From: CAG-917 sp028724485
Lineage (GTDB): Bacteria > Bacillota > Clostridia > Christensenellales > CAG-917
Reading direction: 5' to 3'
DNA length: 8,894 nucleotides
Assembly (NCBI GenBank): GCA_028724485.1
Contig: JAQYCY010000097.1
Span: forward strand, 1-8,894
The position numbers and the translations under genes were made by a program. Positions 1-6,966 of the stretch are shown in pieces (within the stretch, counting starts at the first letter, position 1; each line of letters opens with the position of its first letter). The notes under the pieces are model-generated. The model was not told the DNA's origin. It saw only the letters and a program-made list of their open reading frames with translations, and ran no database searches.

Positions 1-91
1 CTACGCTCCCTACGAATCTCCCCATCAGCTCCACACAAAGTTCGCAATAGCGCTAAAACAAAAAAACGGACGAAAGTCCGTTTTTTGTTTT
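1..91 (+). repeat. Repeated terminator-bearing module, copy 1 (left end cut by window)
   Basis: Positions 1-71 match 273-343 at 69 of 71 positions; the differences are T17/A289 and T41/C313. Each copy ends in a GC-cored hairpin followed by a T-run, so the repeat carries its own terminator. The hairpin stem is kept but the loop differs (GAAA here, ATTT in copy 2). No coding frame is evident. Copy 2 is preceded by about 20 bases (253-272) whose counterpart here would lie left of the window. Its origin is unknown: it could be a dispersed intergenic repeat or a duplicated gene 3' end. Confidence 0.85.
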
Positions 92-119
92 ACCTTTTAA
101 CATCGCTTATGTGTGGAGC
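28..119. repeat. Inverted 10-bp arms centred on terminator 1
   Basis: GCTCCACACA at 28-37 is the exact reverse complement of 110-119. The midpoint of the pair (73.5) is the same as the midpoint of the hairpin loop at 72-75. Outside the arms, the reverse complement of 120-159 shows scattered short matches to the left arm (ACGC, CGAA, TCTC, GTTTTGC), suggesting a decayed larger palindrome or two convergent modules sharing one terminator. Copy 2 has no equivalent right arm. Confidence 0.6.
55..91 (+). terminator. Intrinsic terminator hairpin 1, probably bidirectional
   Basis: The stem pairs 61-71 with 76-86 (A-run plus CGGAC against GTCCG plus T-run) and closes on a GAAA tetraloop at 72-75, a GNRA-type loop. 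Allowing one bulged A at 60, pairing continues for five more pairs (55-59 with 87-91). An A-run on one side and a T-run on the other would allow termination in either direction. The gene it serves, if to the left, is outside the window. Confidence 0.85.
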
Positions 120-272
120 AAAAAGAGATACAGTTCGAAATGCGTGACGCTCGCAAAACAATTATTTAAAGCAAAGATAAAATAGATTAAATATAAAATA
201 GCTTATTGAGGCGAATTGCGTTTTGATAATGATAAAGAAAAATTCAAAACAGTTTTGCTCGCTAGTCAGTCG
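92..272. other. Non-coding A+T-rich spacer between the two repeat modules
   Basis: No plausible ORF with a ribosome site is visible on either strand. The stretch contains the right inverted arm (110-119), a short direct repeat ATAAAATAG at 177-185 and 193-201 (period 16 bp), and a near-perfect palindrome CAAAAC-A-GTTTTG at 245-257. No convincing promoter is seen. A small RNA cannot be excluded, but nothing specific supports one. Confidence 0.5.
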
Positions 273-362
273 CTACGCTCCCTACGAAACTCCCCATCAG
301 CTCCACACAAAGCTCGCAATAGCGCTAAAACAAAAAAACGGACATTTGTCCGTTTTTTTGTT
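273..362 (+). repeat. Repeated terminator-bearing module, copy 2
   Basis: This is the second copy of the module at 1-91, with 69 of 71 bases identical up to the hairpin loop. It is preceded by TTTTGCTCGCTAGTCAGTCG (253-272), which may belong to the full-length unit. A weak internal stem (CGC 315-317 with GCG 322-324, loop AATA) lies just before the A-run. It sits about 200 bp upstream of the four-gene operon in the same orientation. Confidence 0.85.
329..362 (+). terminator. Intrinsic terminator hairpin 2
   Basis: A 13-bp stem pairs 331-343 with 348-360 (CAAAAAAACGGAC with GTCCGTTTTTTTG) around an ATTT loop at 344-347, extended by two A-T pairs (329-330 with 361-362) and followed by more T-rich sequence. 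The stem core matches terminator 1 exactly. It would insulate the downstream operon from any transcription entering from the left. Confidence 0.85.
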
Positions 363-513
363 CTTTTTGTTCTATGAATTAAATTTTTAAATTATAATTT
401 ACGTTTCTATTCATAGTCGCTTTTCTTTTGTATGATTTAAACAGTTTTATTGGTATCGATATTTGAAATTTACAAAAGATGTAAAAATTTAATCTATTTT
501 TTTGTAAATACTA
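363..513. other. A+T-rich upstream region of the operon
   Basis: This strongly A+T-rich, non-coding stretch separates terminator 2 from the promoter. It holds nested inverted repeats (372-416). Several A- and T-tracts (for example around 481-503) could bend DNA or act as an UP-element-like region for the promoter at 514. Other TATAAT-like strings (393-398, TACTAT 509-514) lack a well-spaced -35 partner. Confidence 0.45.
372..416. repeat. Nested inverted repeats, possible operator
   Basis: CTATGAAT at 372-379 is the exact inverse complement of ATTCATAG at 409-416. Between them lies a perfect 12-bp palindrome, AAATTATAATTT (389-400). The 8-bp arms flanking a palindrome about 100 bp upstream of the promoter could bind a dimeric regulator. 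Because the region is very A+T rich, chance palindromes are common, so this is only suggestive. Confidence 0.35.
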
Positions 514-542
514 TTGAGTTTTTCGATTTAAAATGATAGAAT
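514..542 (+). promoter_or_regulatory. Sigma-A-type promoter with extended -10 for the operon
   Basis: A -35 box TTGAGT (514-519) is separated by exactly 17 bp from a -10 box TAGAAT (537-542), which is preceded by TGA (534-536) in the extended -10 position. This is the best-spaced promoter-like sequence before the first gene. The expected start point is about 549-550, directly at the ribosome site, giving an mRNA leader of only about a dozen bases. Confidence 0.65.
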
Positions 543-548
543 GTAAAA

Positions 549-563
549 AAGGAGAGAATTTTG
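549..563 (+). promoter_or_regulatory. Ribosome site that fixes a TTG start
   Basis: AAGGAG (549-554) lies six bases before the TTG at 561. Reading upstream in the same frame meets a TAG at 537-539 with no ATG or GTG between. The nearby ATG codons at 533 and 541 open other frames that stop quickly. The first in-frame ATG would be residue 70, which would remove the nucleotide-binding motif at residues 9-13. TTG is therefore the well-supported start. Confidence 0.85.
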
Positions 564-2495
564 TCTAAATTATTCGTTTGTCTGGATTTGGGGAGCGACG
601 TTTTGAAAATCGCTTTCGCTTATAAAAACGGTGATAGGGTTGAATACGGAAAGTTTTCAAAGAACGACCTTATCAAAAGAGCCGCAATTCCTGCGGTTGC
701 GTTTTATCAAAAAAACGACAACAGTTGGCTTTACGGTTCGGAAGTTCAAAAGACAAACGGTGATTATTATATGACGGTCGTAAAGATAAAGAGCCTGTTA
801 GAGCTTTTGTCTTTTAAGATTGACAACGCTACTACACAGTCTAACCGCGATTTTTATTTCAATCACGACTGTTTCCCAAAATTCTATTTTCCCGTACGCA
901 GAACGATGCTCGATGATTTCTCCGCCGAGGTAGATAAAAACAGAACATTCACGGCAAAAGGTTTTACTCCGCAAGCGGTTGTCGAAAAGTTTTTCGATTA
1001 CGTCGGTAACTTTGTCGGCGAGCAAGCATCGCTTTTATCGAAAAGCCGCTCGGTACAATTTGACGGTTTAGAGATTGCGATTGTAAATCCGCCTAAAATC
1101 GGCAAGGAATACGTTGCCGAAATTAAAAGAGTAATCGAACGTACTTTCGGCATCGGCAGCGTCAAAAAAGTTATGCCGTCTACAAAAGCCATAAGCATAT
1201 ACGCAAGTCAAGTCGGTGTTTTGGCAAAAGGCGAAAGTTGTCTTGTTTTCGATATGGGCGAAGAAGACATTTCTGTGGCGCAAGCCGTGTTTGACGAAAA
1301 ACACGGAATTTTGCTTGACGGCGTAGAAGGGCATAACGAACCTATCGATTTGGGCGGTCTTGACATTGACGAAGCGATTTACAATTATATCGAAAAATCT
1401 ATATATTCTCGTGAAACCGTCGGCAGTCCATCAGAAGGCGAGAGCGGACATATTTACGAAAGCAGTGTTTTTGCAAAGCAGTATTTGCTTATGCAAAATA
1501 TAAAAAGACTTAAAGCGGCAATGAGCTTTAAAGACGGCGCGCTCTTTCCGAACGGCGTGCCTATTTCCATACATAGAGAAGTTATCGTTCAACGAGTGAT
1601 AACAAAAGACGAGTTCAGACAAATAATTATGCCCGTTGCCGACAAAATTGCGAATTATATCATCGGCGAACTTAAAAGACCTATTAACAGAGCCGTTACA
1701 AAAATAATTTTGTCGGGCGGACTTATAGAAACGTACGGGCTTTTGACGTATATGAAAAACCGTATATTAGCGGCAGGGCTAAGTCATAAAATTGTTACGC
1801 TCGGTAGCTCGGACGGAACGTCGGATAGATTTTCTGTGCTTAGCAATGAAAAAGCATTGTATTCGTCGGCTGTCGGCGGCGCGCTTATTGCCGCTTGGAA
1901 TATCGACGTAAAAACGACGCTCAGTTTGTCCTATGCAACGTGGAGCGGAAACAGTTCTAAAAAACTTCTAAAAATATTCGCATCGCGTGGCGCGATTTTA
2001 AATTCTAAAGGAAACACTTTCGTTACCAAGTTGCGGCTTAAAGGTGTAAAAATCGACGGGGAGGAAATGTACAGCTGTATTTGCACGCCCGAAGAAATCG
2101 ATAACGATTCGCGAAGTATACCTTCGTCTCGAAAATATAAAAACGTGCTTTATGACGGAAAAACTCTTGTCGTCGGTTCAAGCGGAACAACAACAAGACG
2201 GCATGCGGAAGACGATTTATCGCTTAAAGTCGTTTCGGGCGGCGAAGACTCGAATATAAAATTGTATTATGACGGAAGCGAAGTCGTAGAAAGAGACGAA
2301 AATGCAGAATTTTATTTTTATGAGGGTATCAAAGTCGACGACACGGGCAGAGCTACGCCTTATATAGAAACGGCGGCAGAAAATTACGGCAAAATGTACA
2401 TACGATGCAAAAACGGCGTTGCCCGTTCTGTTTACAAAAAAGATATAACGGTATCGTTCACGAACGTTAATTCGTTCGATACGGTTCAAGGGTAG
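561..2495 (+). CDS. Divergent Hsp70/actin-fold ATPase-like protein (644 aa)
   Basis: This cytosolic protein has the motif order of an Hsp70 nucleotide-binding domain. A phosphate-1 loop DLGSD lies at residues 9-13. DMGEEDISVA at 231-240 sits where DnaK has its phosphate-2 loop. DLGGLDID follows at 263-270, the adenosine-type motif ILSGG at 383-387, and NEKALYSSAVGGA at 429-441. Residues 451-500 (TLSLSYATW, later ILNSKGNT) resemble the start of the Hsp70 beta substrate-binding domain. The last ~140 residues look beta-rich and polar, with no evident helical lid or EEVD-type tail. The phosphate-2 loop lacks the usual GGGT run, and the DnaK E171-P-T motif is replaced by something like MPSTKA (205-210), so ATP turnover may be slow or altered. 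It is first in a four-gene operon, 8 bp before a SNF2 gene, so it probably acts on or with that motor. It is too divergent to be called DnaK, and the substrate is unknown. Confidence 0.82.
   Translation: MSKLFVCLDLGSDVLKIAFAYKNGDRVEYGKFSKNDLIKRAAIPAVAFYQKNDNSWLYGSEVQKTNGDYYMTVVKIKSLLELLSFKIDNATTQSNRDFYFNHDCFPKFYFPVRRTMLDDFSAEVDKNRTFTAKGFTPQAVVEKFFDYVGNFVGEQASLLSKSRSVQFDGLEIAIVNPPKIGKEYVAEIKRVIERTFGIGSVKKVMPSTKAISIYASQVGVLAKGESCLVFDMGEEDISVAQAVFDEKHGILLDGVEGHNEPIDLGGLDIDEAIYNYIEKSIYSRETVGSPSEGESGHIYESSVFAKQYLLMQNIKRLKAAMSFKDGALFPNGVPISIHREVIVQRVITKDEFRQIIMPVADKIANYIIGELKRPINRAVTKIILSGGLIETYGLLTYMKNRILAAGLSHKIVTLGSSDGTSDRFSVLSNEKALYSSAVGGALIAAWNIDVKTTLSLSYATWSGNSSKKLLKIFASRGAILNSKGNTFVTKLRLKGVKIDGEEMYSCICTPEEIDNDSRSIPSSRKYKNVLYDGKTLVVGSSGTTTRRHAEDDLSLKVVSGGEDSNIKLYYDGSEVVERDENAEFYFYEGIKVDDTGRATPYIETAAENYGKMYIRCKNGVARSVYKKDITVSFTNVNSFDTVQG
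2461..2478 (+). other. Small hairpin in the 3' end of gene 1
   Basis: CGAACG (2461-2466) pairs with CGTTCG (2473-2478) across a TTAATT loop. It lies inside the last codons of gene 1 and ends 15 bases before the ribosome site of gene 2. There is no T-run, so it is not a terminator. It might affect mRNA stability or coupling, or be chance. Confidence 0.3.
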
Positions 2496-2506
2496 GAGAT
2501 TTTATG
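2494..2506 (+). promoter_or_regulatory. Ribosome site of gene 2, overlapping the stop of gene 1
   Basis: AGGAG (2494-2498) shares its first two bases with the TAG stop (2493-2495) of gene 1 and lies five bases before the ATG at 2504. A ribosome terminating on gene 1 covers this site, so the two products are likely translationally coupled. Confidence 0.75.
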
Positions 2507-5341
2507 AGTGACGAAAAATTCAGGGTAGAGTTTATAGGCGAACCTTTCAGCGAGGACAAAAAAAATACCCAAAGGTCGAATTTCGGCGATGACGTCGTAG
2601 GTTTTGACAAGGAAATTCAGAAGATGAATCCGCTTGTCGAGGAACTTGACAAGTACGACGATTTTTCGGGACTTAAAATAGATTTGTCGAAATACGCAAA
2701 AACCGAATCTAGCGGCGAATACGGAATTCAATACGACAGCGGTATTCACGAACGCGGAACGGTCATAAAGGAACACCAAAAAAAGGCGGCGGAAAACTTT
2801 TTGAAAGCGCTTCGCGGTTTCGGCTTGCTTGCGGACGTCGTGGGAAGCGGAAAAACTTTTGAGGCAGGCGTTGTGCTTAGCGAACTTGCCGCGCGCGGCG
2901 TTATAAAAAATATGCTGATAATTGTTCCCGAGCAGGTTTACGATAGCTGGGTGGACGTAATAGAAAACAAATTCGGTTTAGGAAAAGGACAACTTTTCAA
3001 GCTCGAAGACGACGTAAACAAGTTGTTTAACAATCGTGAAGATTTTGAAGTTATAAATCTTAACGGAAAAGACATTTTCAGACCGAAAAAAGCCATAATC
3101 GTATCTTACGAAAATTTTGTTAAGTGGAAAAAGGGAAGCGGACAATATCAAAACGACGTGCTTTTTGACGTTATCGTCGTAGATGAAGCGCATCATCTTT
3201 GCGAAGAAAAGGGAAACGGTGCAAAAGCTCTTTATCTTTTATCGTCGATGATGGCTTTGAAAAAGAGTTTCGGAACTACTTATTGTTTACTTCTTTCGGC
3301 AACGCCTCATTCGGGCAACCTTGCAAATATGTTCAGGCTTTGGTATTTTATTCGCTGTAAAGGCGGCAATCCCGACGACTTTTTGAAAGATACCGACGAT
3401 TTAAGAAGTGACGAATATCGGAAAGAACACGATTATTATTTGAATTTCATTTGCCACCGCGCAACGACGGTTATGGAATTTATAAAGAAAGTAAAAATCG
3501 ATTTATGCACGACCGATTCTCGTTTTTCGGGCGAATTTAAAGAATATTTAAAAGAAAAAGGCGTTGATTTCGACAAGTTTATGGCAATGTCCGACGGCGA
3601 AAAGTGGGGTTTTGTCGATGATTTTGTCGAAATAGGTTTCGACAGAAAAAGAGCTATTTCAAAGAGCGTTGCAAACGCCTATCACAACGGCGTTCTCCGT
3701 TCGATAATGATAAGACAGGCTAACAGAAGAAACGTCGATAAAAAGATTATCAACTTCTATTTTGCTCCGTCTGCATGTCCGAAAAATCAAATAGCAATCG
3801 AAGGGCTTGCAAACGACGACGTAAACGCCTATTTCAGAGATGACGGCGAAATTGCCATTGCGCAAGGAGATAAGGCGTACGCTCTTATGGGGTACGTTTC
3901 AAAGTTTAAACCTGTAAACAAATCCCTTTCGGCGTCGCTTGCTCAAATGCTTTTCGACAAGCGTATATTTGAAAAACAGGGCGTTGTTGAAGACAACTTT
4001 ACTTGGAACGGAATCAGGAGAAGGGGCGCGATAAGATATTATTGGGCGCAATTTGAAAATTCGCCTGTCGAAGTCGACAACAAATTTGTTTTTTACGATA
4101 AAAACAAATCGGCTTTCGAAAACAAGCTCGAAGCCTTGAAAAAGATTTTAAGAAATAACGATAGCGAAAGAATTATCGTTTTCTATGATTATGAAAACAG
4201 CGAATCTTCCCGTTCGGTTGTGGCGGACAGATTAGGACTTGAATTTTCAAGCAGAATTATACACGGAGAAGCGGCGAGAAAAGAAGAAGTTATCGAGCAG
4301 TTTAATTGCCGCCCGAATGCGATTTTGCTTGTTCACGACGCTTGCTATACTGAAGGCGCAAACTTGCAGGAATGTAATATAATCGTAAACTTCGAAGTTA
4401 CGTCCGACCCTCTTGCTATGAGTCAGAGAATAGGGCGTGTATATCGTTTGGGACAGAGAAACGACGTAAAGATTTATTCACTTGCCGATATGAGAGAACT
4501 CGAAGGTTATGCGCTTGCATATTTTACAAGAATCGGACTTATGACAAGCGATAGTTCGGACGCAACGATAATTGCCGGTAGCAACAATGAAAAAATGGTT
4601 GCCGTCCGTTGTCCTGTGCCGGGATGCGGAAACGTCAGATTGTTTTCGCTCGAAGACTATGAAAATTATAAAAAGAACAATTCTTCGAAGTTGTATTGCG
4701 ACGCGACCGAAGCGTGCCGAGAGGACGCTTATGGCAGAAAAATCGACGGCACGAGAATGGAAGAAATCAGCGTGACCGACTTCAAGTGTTCGGGTTGCAA
4801 TTCGACTTTCATAAGAACGGACAAGGGCTATGAATGTGTTTCGGTCAGCAACCTTGGCAAGGGTATTATGGGGAGCGACGCAAAAAGCAGAAACGTATTT
4901 TGTACTAAGCGTTGCGCTATGGTGCATTGTTCAAAACTCGAAGACAAAAATTGCCCTGTCAGAAGAGCTACTTTACAAAATAAAAACGTCGGTGATGCAG
5001 ATCTTGCTATGATTTGCGCAACTTGCGAAATCGGTTGCCCTGAAAAGTGCAAATTCGGCGTTTACGACAATCCGCAAGACGCAATCGAATCTTGCTCGAA
5101 CTGCGTTTATGCAACCTGCGATCCGAAGCCGCACGTTTTAAGGTTTGATAAAAATTGGGAAGCGGAATGTCCTAAATGCGGAGAAAGGCTAAAGCCGATA
5201 CATTCAAGAACGTTTGCGACCTACGTCAAGGAATTGTGGAATTTCAGACACGACGAATACGTTTTTTGCGACAGTATGACAAAAGAAGCTAAAAACGTTG
5301 CAAGTATTCAAAAAATACTCGAAAACGATATGGAGGAATAA
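2504..5341 (+). CDS. SNF2/RapA-type helicase-like ATPase with Cys-rich C-terminus (945 aa)
   Basis: This is an ATP-driven motor expected to translocate on double-stranded DNA and remodel protein-nucleic-acid complexes. The core motifs appear in order: EHQ (90-92), Walker A DVVGSGKT (111-118) followed by FEAG, IIVPEQVYDSW (139-149, motif Ia), DEAHH (227-231), LLLSATPHSG (262-271, motif III), IMIRQANRRNVD (401-412), RIIVFYDY (556-563, motif IV), TEGANLQ (616-622, motif V) and QRIGRVYRLGQ (641-651, motif VI). The FEAG and QRIGR context is most like the bacterial RapA branch, although Walker A has VGSGKT where LGKT is usual. Residues 700-922 add about 21 cysteines (for example 703/708, 762/765, 800/804/809, 838/841/845/849, 864/867/872, 889/892), suggesting several zinc-binding folds. 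No nuclease motif is seen. The gene overlaps the next by one base. SNF2-type ATPase identity is firm; the biological target is unknown. Confidence 0.95.
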   Translation: MSDEKFRVEFIGEPFSEDKKNTQRSNFGDDVVGFDKEIQKMNPLVEELDKYDDFSGLKIDLSKYAKTESSGEYGIQYDSGIHERGTVIKEHQKKAAENFLKALRGFGLLADVVGSGKTFEAGVVLSELAARGVIKNMLIIVPEQVYDSWVDVIENKFGLGKGQLFKLEDDVNKLFNNREDFEVINLNGKDIFRPKKAIIVSYENFVKWKKGSGQYQNDVLFDVIVVDEAHHLCEEKGNGAKALYLLSSMMALKKSFGTTYCLLLSATPHSGNLANMFRLWYFIRCKGGNPDDFLKDTDDLRSDEYRKEHDYYLNFICHRATTVMEFIKKVKIDLCTTDSRFSGEFKEYLKEKGVDFDKFMAMSDGEKWGFVDDFVEIGFDRKRAISKSVANAYHNGVLRSIMIRQANRRNVDKKIINFYFAPSACPKNQIAIEGLANDDVNAYFRDDGEIAIAQGDKAYALMGYVSKFKPVNKSLSASLAQMLFDKRIFEKQGVVEDNFTWNGIRRRGAIRYYWAQFENSPVEVDNKFVFYDKNKSAFENKLEALKKILRNNDSERIIVFYDYENSESSRSVVADRLGLEFSSRIIHGEAARKEEVIEQFNCRPNAILLVHDACYTEGANLQECNIIVNFEVTSDPLAMSQRIGRVYRLGQRNDVKIYSLADMRELEGYALAYFTRIGLMTSDSSDATIIAGSNNEKMVAVRCPVPGCGNVRLFSLEDYENYKKNNSSKLYCDATEACREDAYGRKIDGTRMEEISVTDFKCSGCNSTFIRTDKGYECVSVSNLGKGIMGSDAKSRNVFCTKRCAMVHCSKLEDKNCPVRRATLQNKNVGDADLAMICATCEIGCPEKCKFGVYDNPQDAIESCSNCVYATCDPKPHVLRFDKNWEAECPKCGERLKPIHSRTFATYVKELWNFRHDEYVFCDSMTKEAKNVASIQKILENDMEE

Positions 5342-5343
5342 TG
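5332..5343 (+). promoter_or_regulatory. TAATG stop/start overlap with strong ribosome site for gene 3
   Basis: GGAGG (5332-5336) precedes TAATG (5339-5343), in which the last base of the gene 2 stop is the first base of the gene 3 start. This arrangement is typical of termination-reinitiation and implies near-equal production of the SNF2 protein and its neighbour. Confidence 0.85.
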
Positions 5344-6966
5344 GCTACTATTTACGTTGAAAAAATACACGAGCGCGCATTTAAAAGCGTATGCGCTTTA
5401 ATAGGCAGTTCCTTCGGAAGCGTTTTAAATGCTAAGCTCGGCATAAAACTTAACGGAGATAATATCGTTTACGGCGATAACGAGTTTTTATTGCTGTCCG
5501 GAAGTTTTTCGCAAAAAGCCGAAACCGTTTCTATGACGCCAAACGGCGCAAGCTGGTTTAAGGGCATAAGGGAAAACGCAACGCTCGGCGATTTAAGCTC
5601 AAAATGGATAGAACTTGTAAGCGAAGTCGCAAAACTTTATCATAAAACTTATCCCGTCATAGAGTACGCTCCTATTGACGGCGATTCCGAAATCGATGCG
5701 GAAGACGTGAAAGAAAAATTGCTTACTACGTTTTTCCCGAATAAGCCGCTTGAAGCATATTCGGTTTGCGAAATGTCTAAAAAGAGCGGCGAAGACTTTT
5801 ATGCCGTATCTATGCGAGTCAGTCTTAACGGCGGCACAGGCGCGCCCGTACCTGCGCTTTGCAAGGTTTATTTCAAGAAAAACGGTGAAAACTTCATTCC
5901 TATTCCGAAGAAACTTGCAAGCGAAATCGAAAACTTTTTGAAAAACGTAACAACCGAAACCGTAATGGATGCAAAGAAGTCGCTTAGCGGCGCGGCAATT
6001 ATCGACACAGCTTTAAATGCGCTTTCCGATTGTATAGAAAAGAGCAAAGCAAAAAACAATTTCGGTGATTATCTATATTACAGCGAAAAAGAAACCGCTA
6101 TAAGCGACCTTTTGCGTAATTCCAAGCACGACGACGTAGTTTTATACTGCAACGAAATCGAAGTAAAGGGCATTACGCACGTTGTGCTTAAAAGTTATAC
6201 GTTCGACCTTGTTGAAAACGGAAAACCGAGATTCAGAATTAACGTGGGGCTTAACGACAGTCTTAATATGCAATGTCTGGATTGCGGAAAAATGCTTATC
6301 GTAAGCAATGAAATCAGATATAAGGTCGGCGATGAAAGAAAATCCTTGTTCATCGACGTGAACAAGGGCAATTTGGGGCTTAGCGACGAACAAATAGTCG
6401 AAATTTTGAACAGCAAGCATTTTTCAAAGCATCAAATGACTATTTCTTGTCCGGAAAACGTCAGAGCAGGCGCGAACGGTTGTTCGAGATGCCGTTGCGC
6501 GACAAACGCAACCGAATTTACAGTGGACGGCGAAACGGTTTATAAATGCAAAAATTGTCCTTATCCGGAGATTATTTACACTTTGCCGAGCGGTGAAAAG
6601 TGCTTCACAAAAGAGCTTGTCATTGCAAAAGACAGAGCAGGCGACGTAGTGCTTGCAAAAAGAGAAGACGTTAAAGTTTGTCCCGTTTGCGGCAGAAAGT
6701 ACGTCGGAGAAACCGACCGTTGTCCGACTTGCCTTAAATTCGATTTGCGCAACTCGGCATCGCTTGTTTTGGCGGCGAAAACTTACAAAAAGTATCGCGA
6801 AATACTTCCGCTAAGCGTAAGACTCTTTTCTTTGTTTAAGAGAAAATATTGCATCGAAGACGAAGAAATATTGTTGTTTATGATAGGCAACAAAAAATGG
6901 ATTTTCAACAAATTAGGAATTATGAAAAACGGCTATTTAAAAAATCCCGTTCGTATGGTGAGGTGA
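5341..6966 (+). CDS. Unrecognised protein with a CxxC-rich, probably zinc-binding C-terminal half (541 aa)
   Basis: I do not recognise a family. Residues 1-300 are mixed alpha/beta and soluble, without a signal peptide or membrane segment. From residue 312 on there are paired cysteines: CLDC (312-315), C370, CSRCRC (381-386), CKNC (403-406), C421, CPVC (447-450) and CPTC (461-464). The pair 447-450/461-464 forms a clean four-Cys zinc-ribbon or rubredoxin-like knuckle; the others could make one or two more sites. The final ~70 residues are basic and hydrophobic (rich in K, R, F, L) and could bind nucleic acid or a partner. The one-base overlap with the SNF2 gene and the shared Cys-rich style suggest the two proteins form a complex. 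It could be an adaptor, a specificity subunit or a toxin-like effector; nothing in the sequence decides this. Confidence 0.8.
   Translation: MATIYVEKIHERAFKSVCALIGSSFGSVLNAKLGIKLNGDNIVYGDNEFLLLSGSFSQKAETVSMTPNGASWFKGIRENATLGDLSSKWIELVSEVAKLYHKTYPVIEYAPIDGDSEIDAEDVKEKLLTTFFPNKPLEAYSVCEMSKKSGEDFYAVSMRVSLNGGTGAPVPALCKVYFKKNGENFIPIPKKLASEIENFLKNVTTETVMDAKKSLSGAAIIDTALNALSDCIEKSKAKNNFGDYLYYSEKETAISDLLRNSKHDDVVLYCNEIEVKGITHVVLKSYTFDLVENGKPRFRINVGLNDSLNMQCLDCGKMLIVSNEIRYKVGDERKSLFIDVNKGNLGLSDEQIVEILNSKHFSKHQMTISCPENVRAGANGCSRCRCATNATEFTVDGETVYKCKNCPYPEIIYTLPSGEKCFTKELVIAKDRAGDVVLAKREDVKVCPVCGRKYVGETDRCPTCLKFDLRNSASLVLAAKTYKKYREILPLSVRLFSLFKRKYCIEDEEILLFMIGNKKWIFNKLGIMKNGYLKNPVRMVR

Noticed and set aside
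131..150. GTTCGAA at 133-139, like a tRNA T-loop
   Set aside because: The flanking five-base segments do not pair as a T-stem, and no acceptor or anticodon arm can be built around it.
1..362. Two direct repeats considered as a CRISPR array
   Set aside because: There are only two copies, the 71-bp unit is too long, the spacing of about 200 bp is irregular for spacers, and each copy ends in a terminator hairpin. No cas gene is present.
533..563. ATG codons at 533 and 541 as starts for gene 1
   Set aside because: The frame from 533 stops at TAA soon after the TTG, and the ATG at 541 is followed at once by TAA. Neither is in frame with the gene.
561..2495. Housekeeping DnaK
   Set aside because: The motifs are degenerate, there is no helical lid, and no GrpE, DnaJ or HrcA neighbour or CIRCE-type operator is seen.
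4478..4927. 149-codon open frame on the minus strand
   Set aside because: It lies wholly inside the SNF2 gene opposite its Cys-rich region. It has no supporting ribosome site or recognisable domain and is a shadow of the coding bias.
2504..5341. Known DISARM (DrmD), BREX or Druantia locus because of the SNF2-like helicase
   Set aside because: No methyltransferase, DUF1998-type protein, PLD nuclease or PglX/PglZ-like gene appears beside it, and the partners here differ. Only the motor type is shared.
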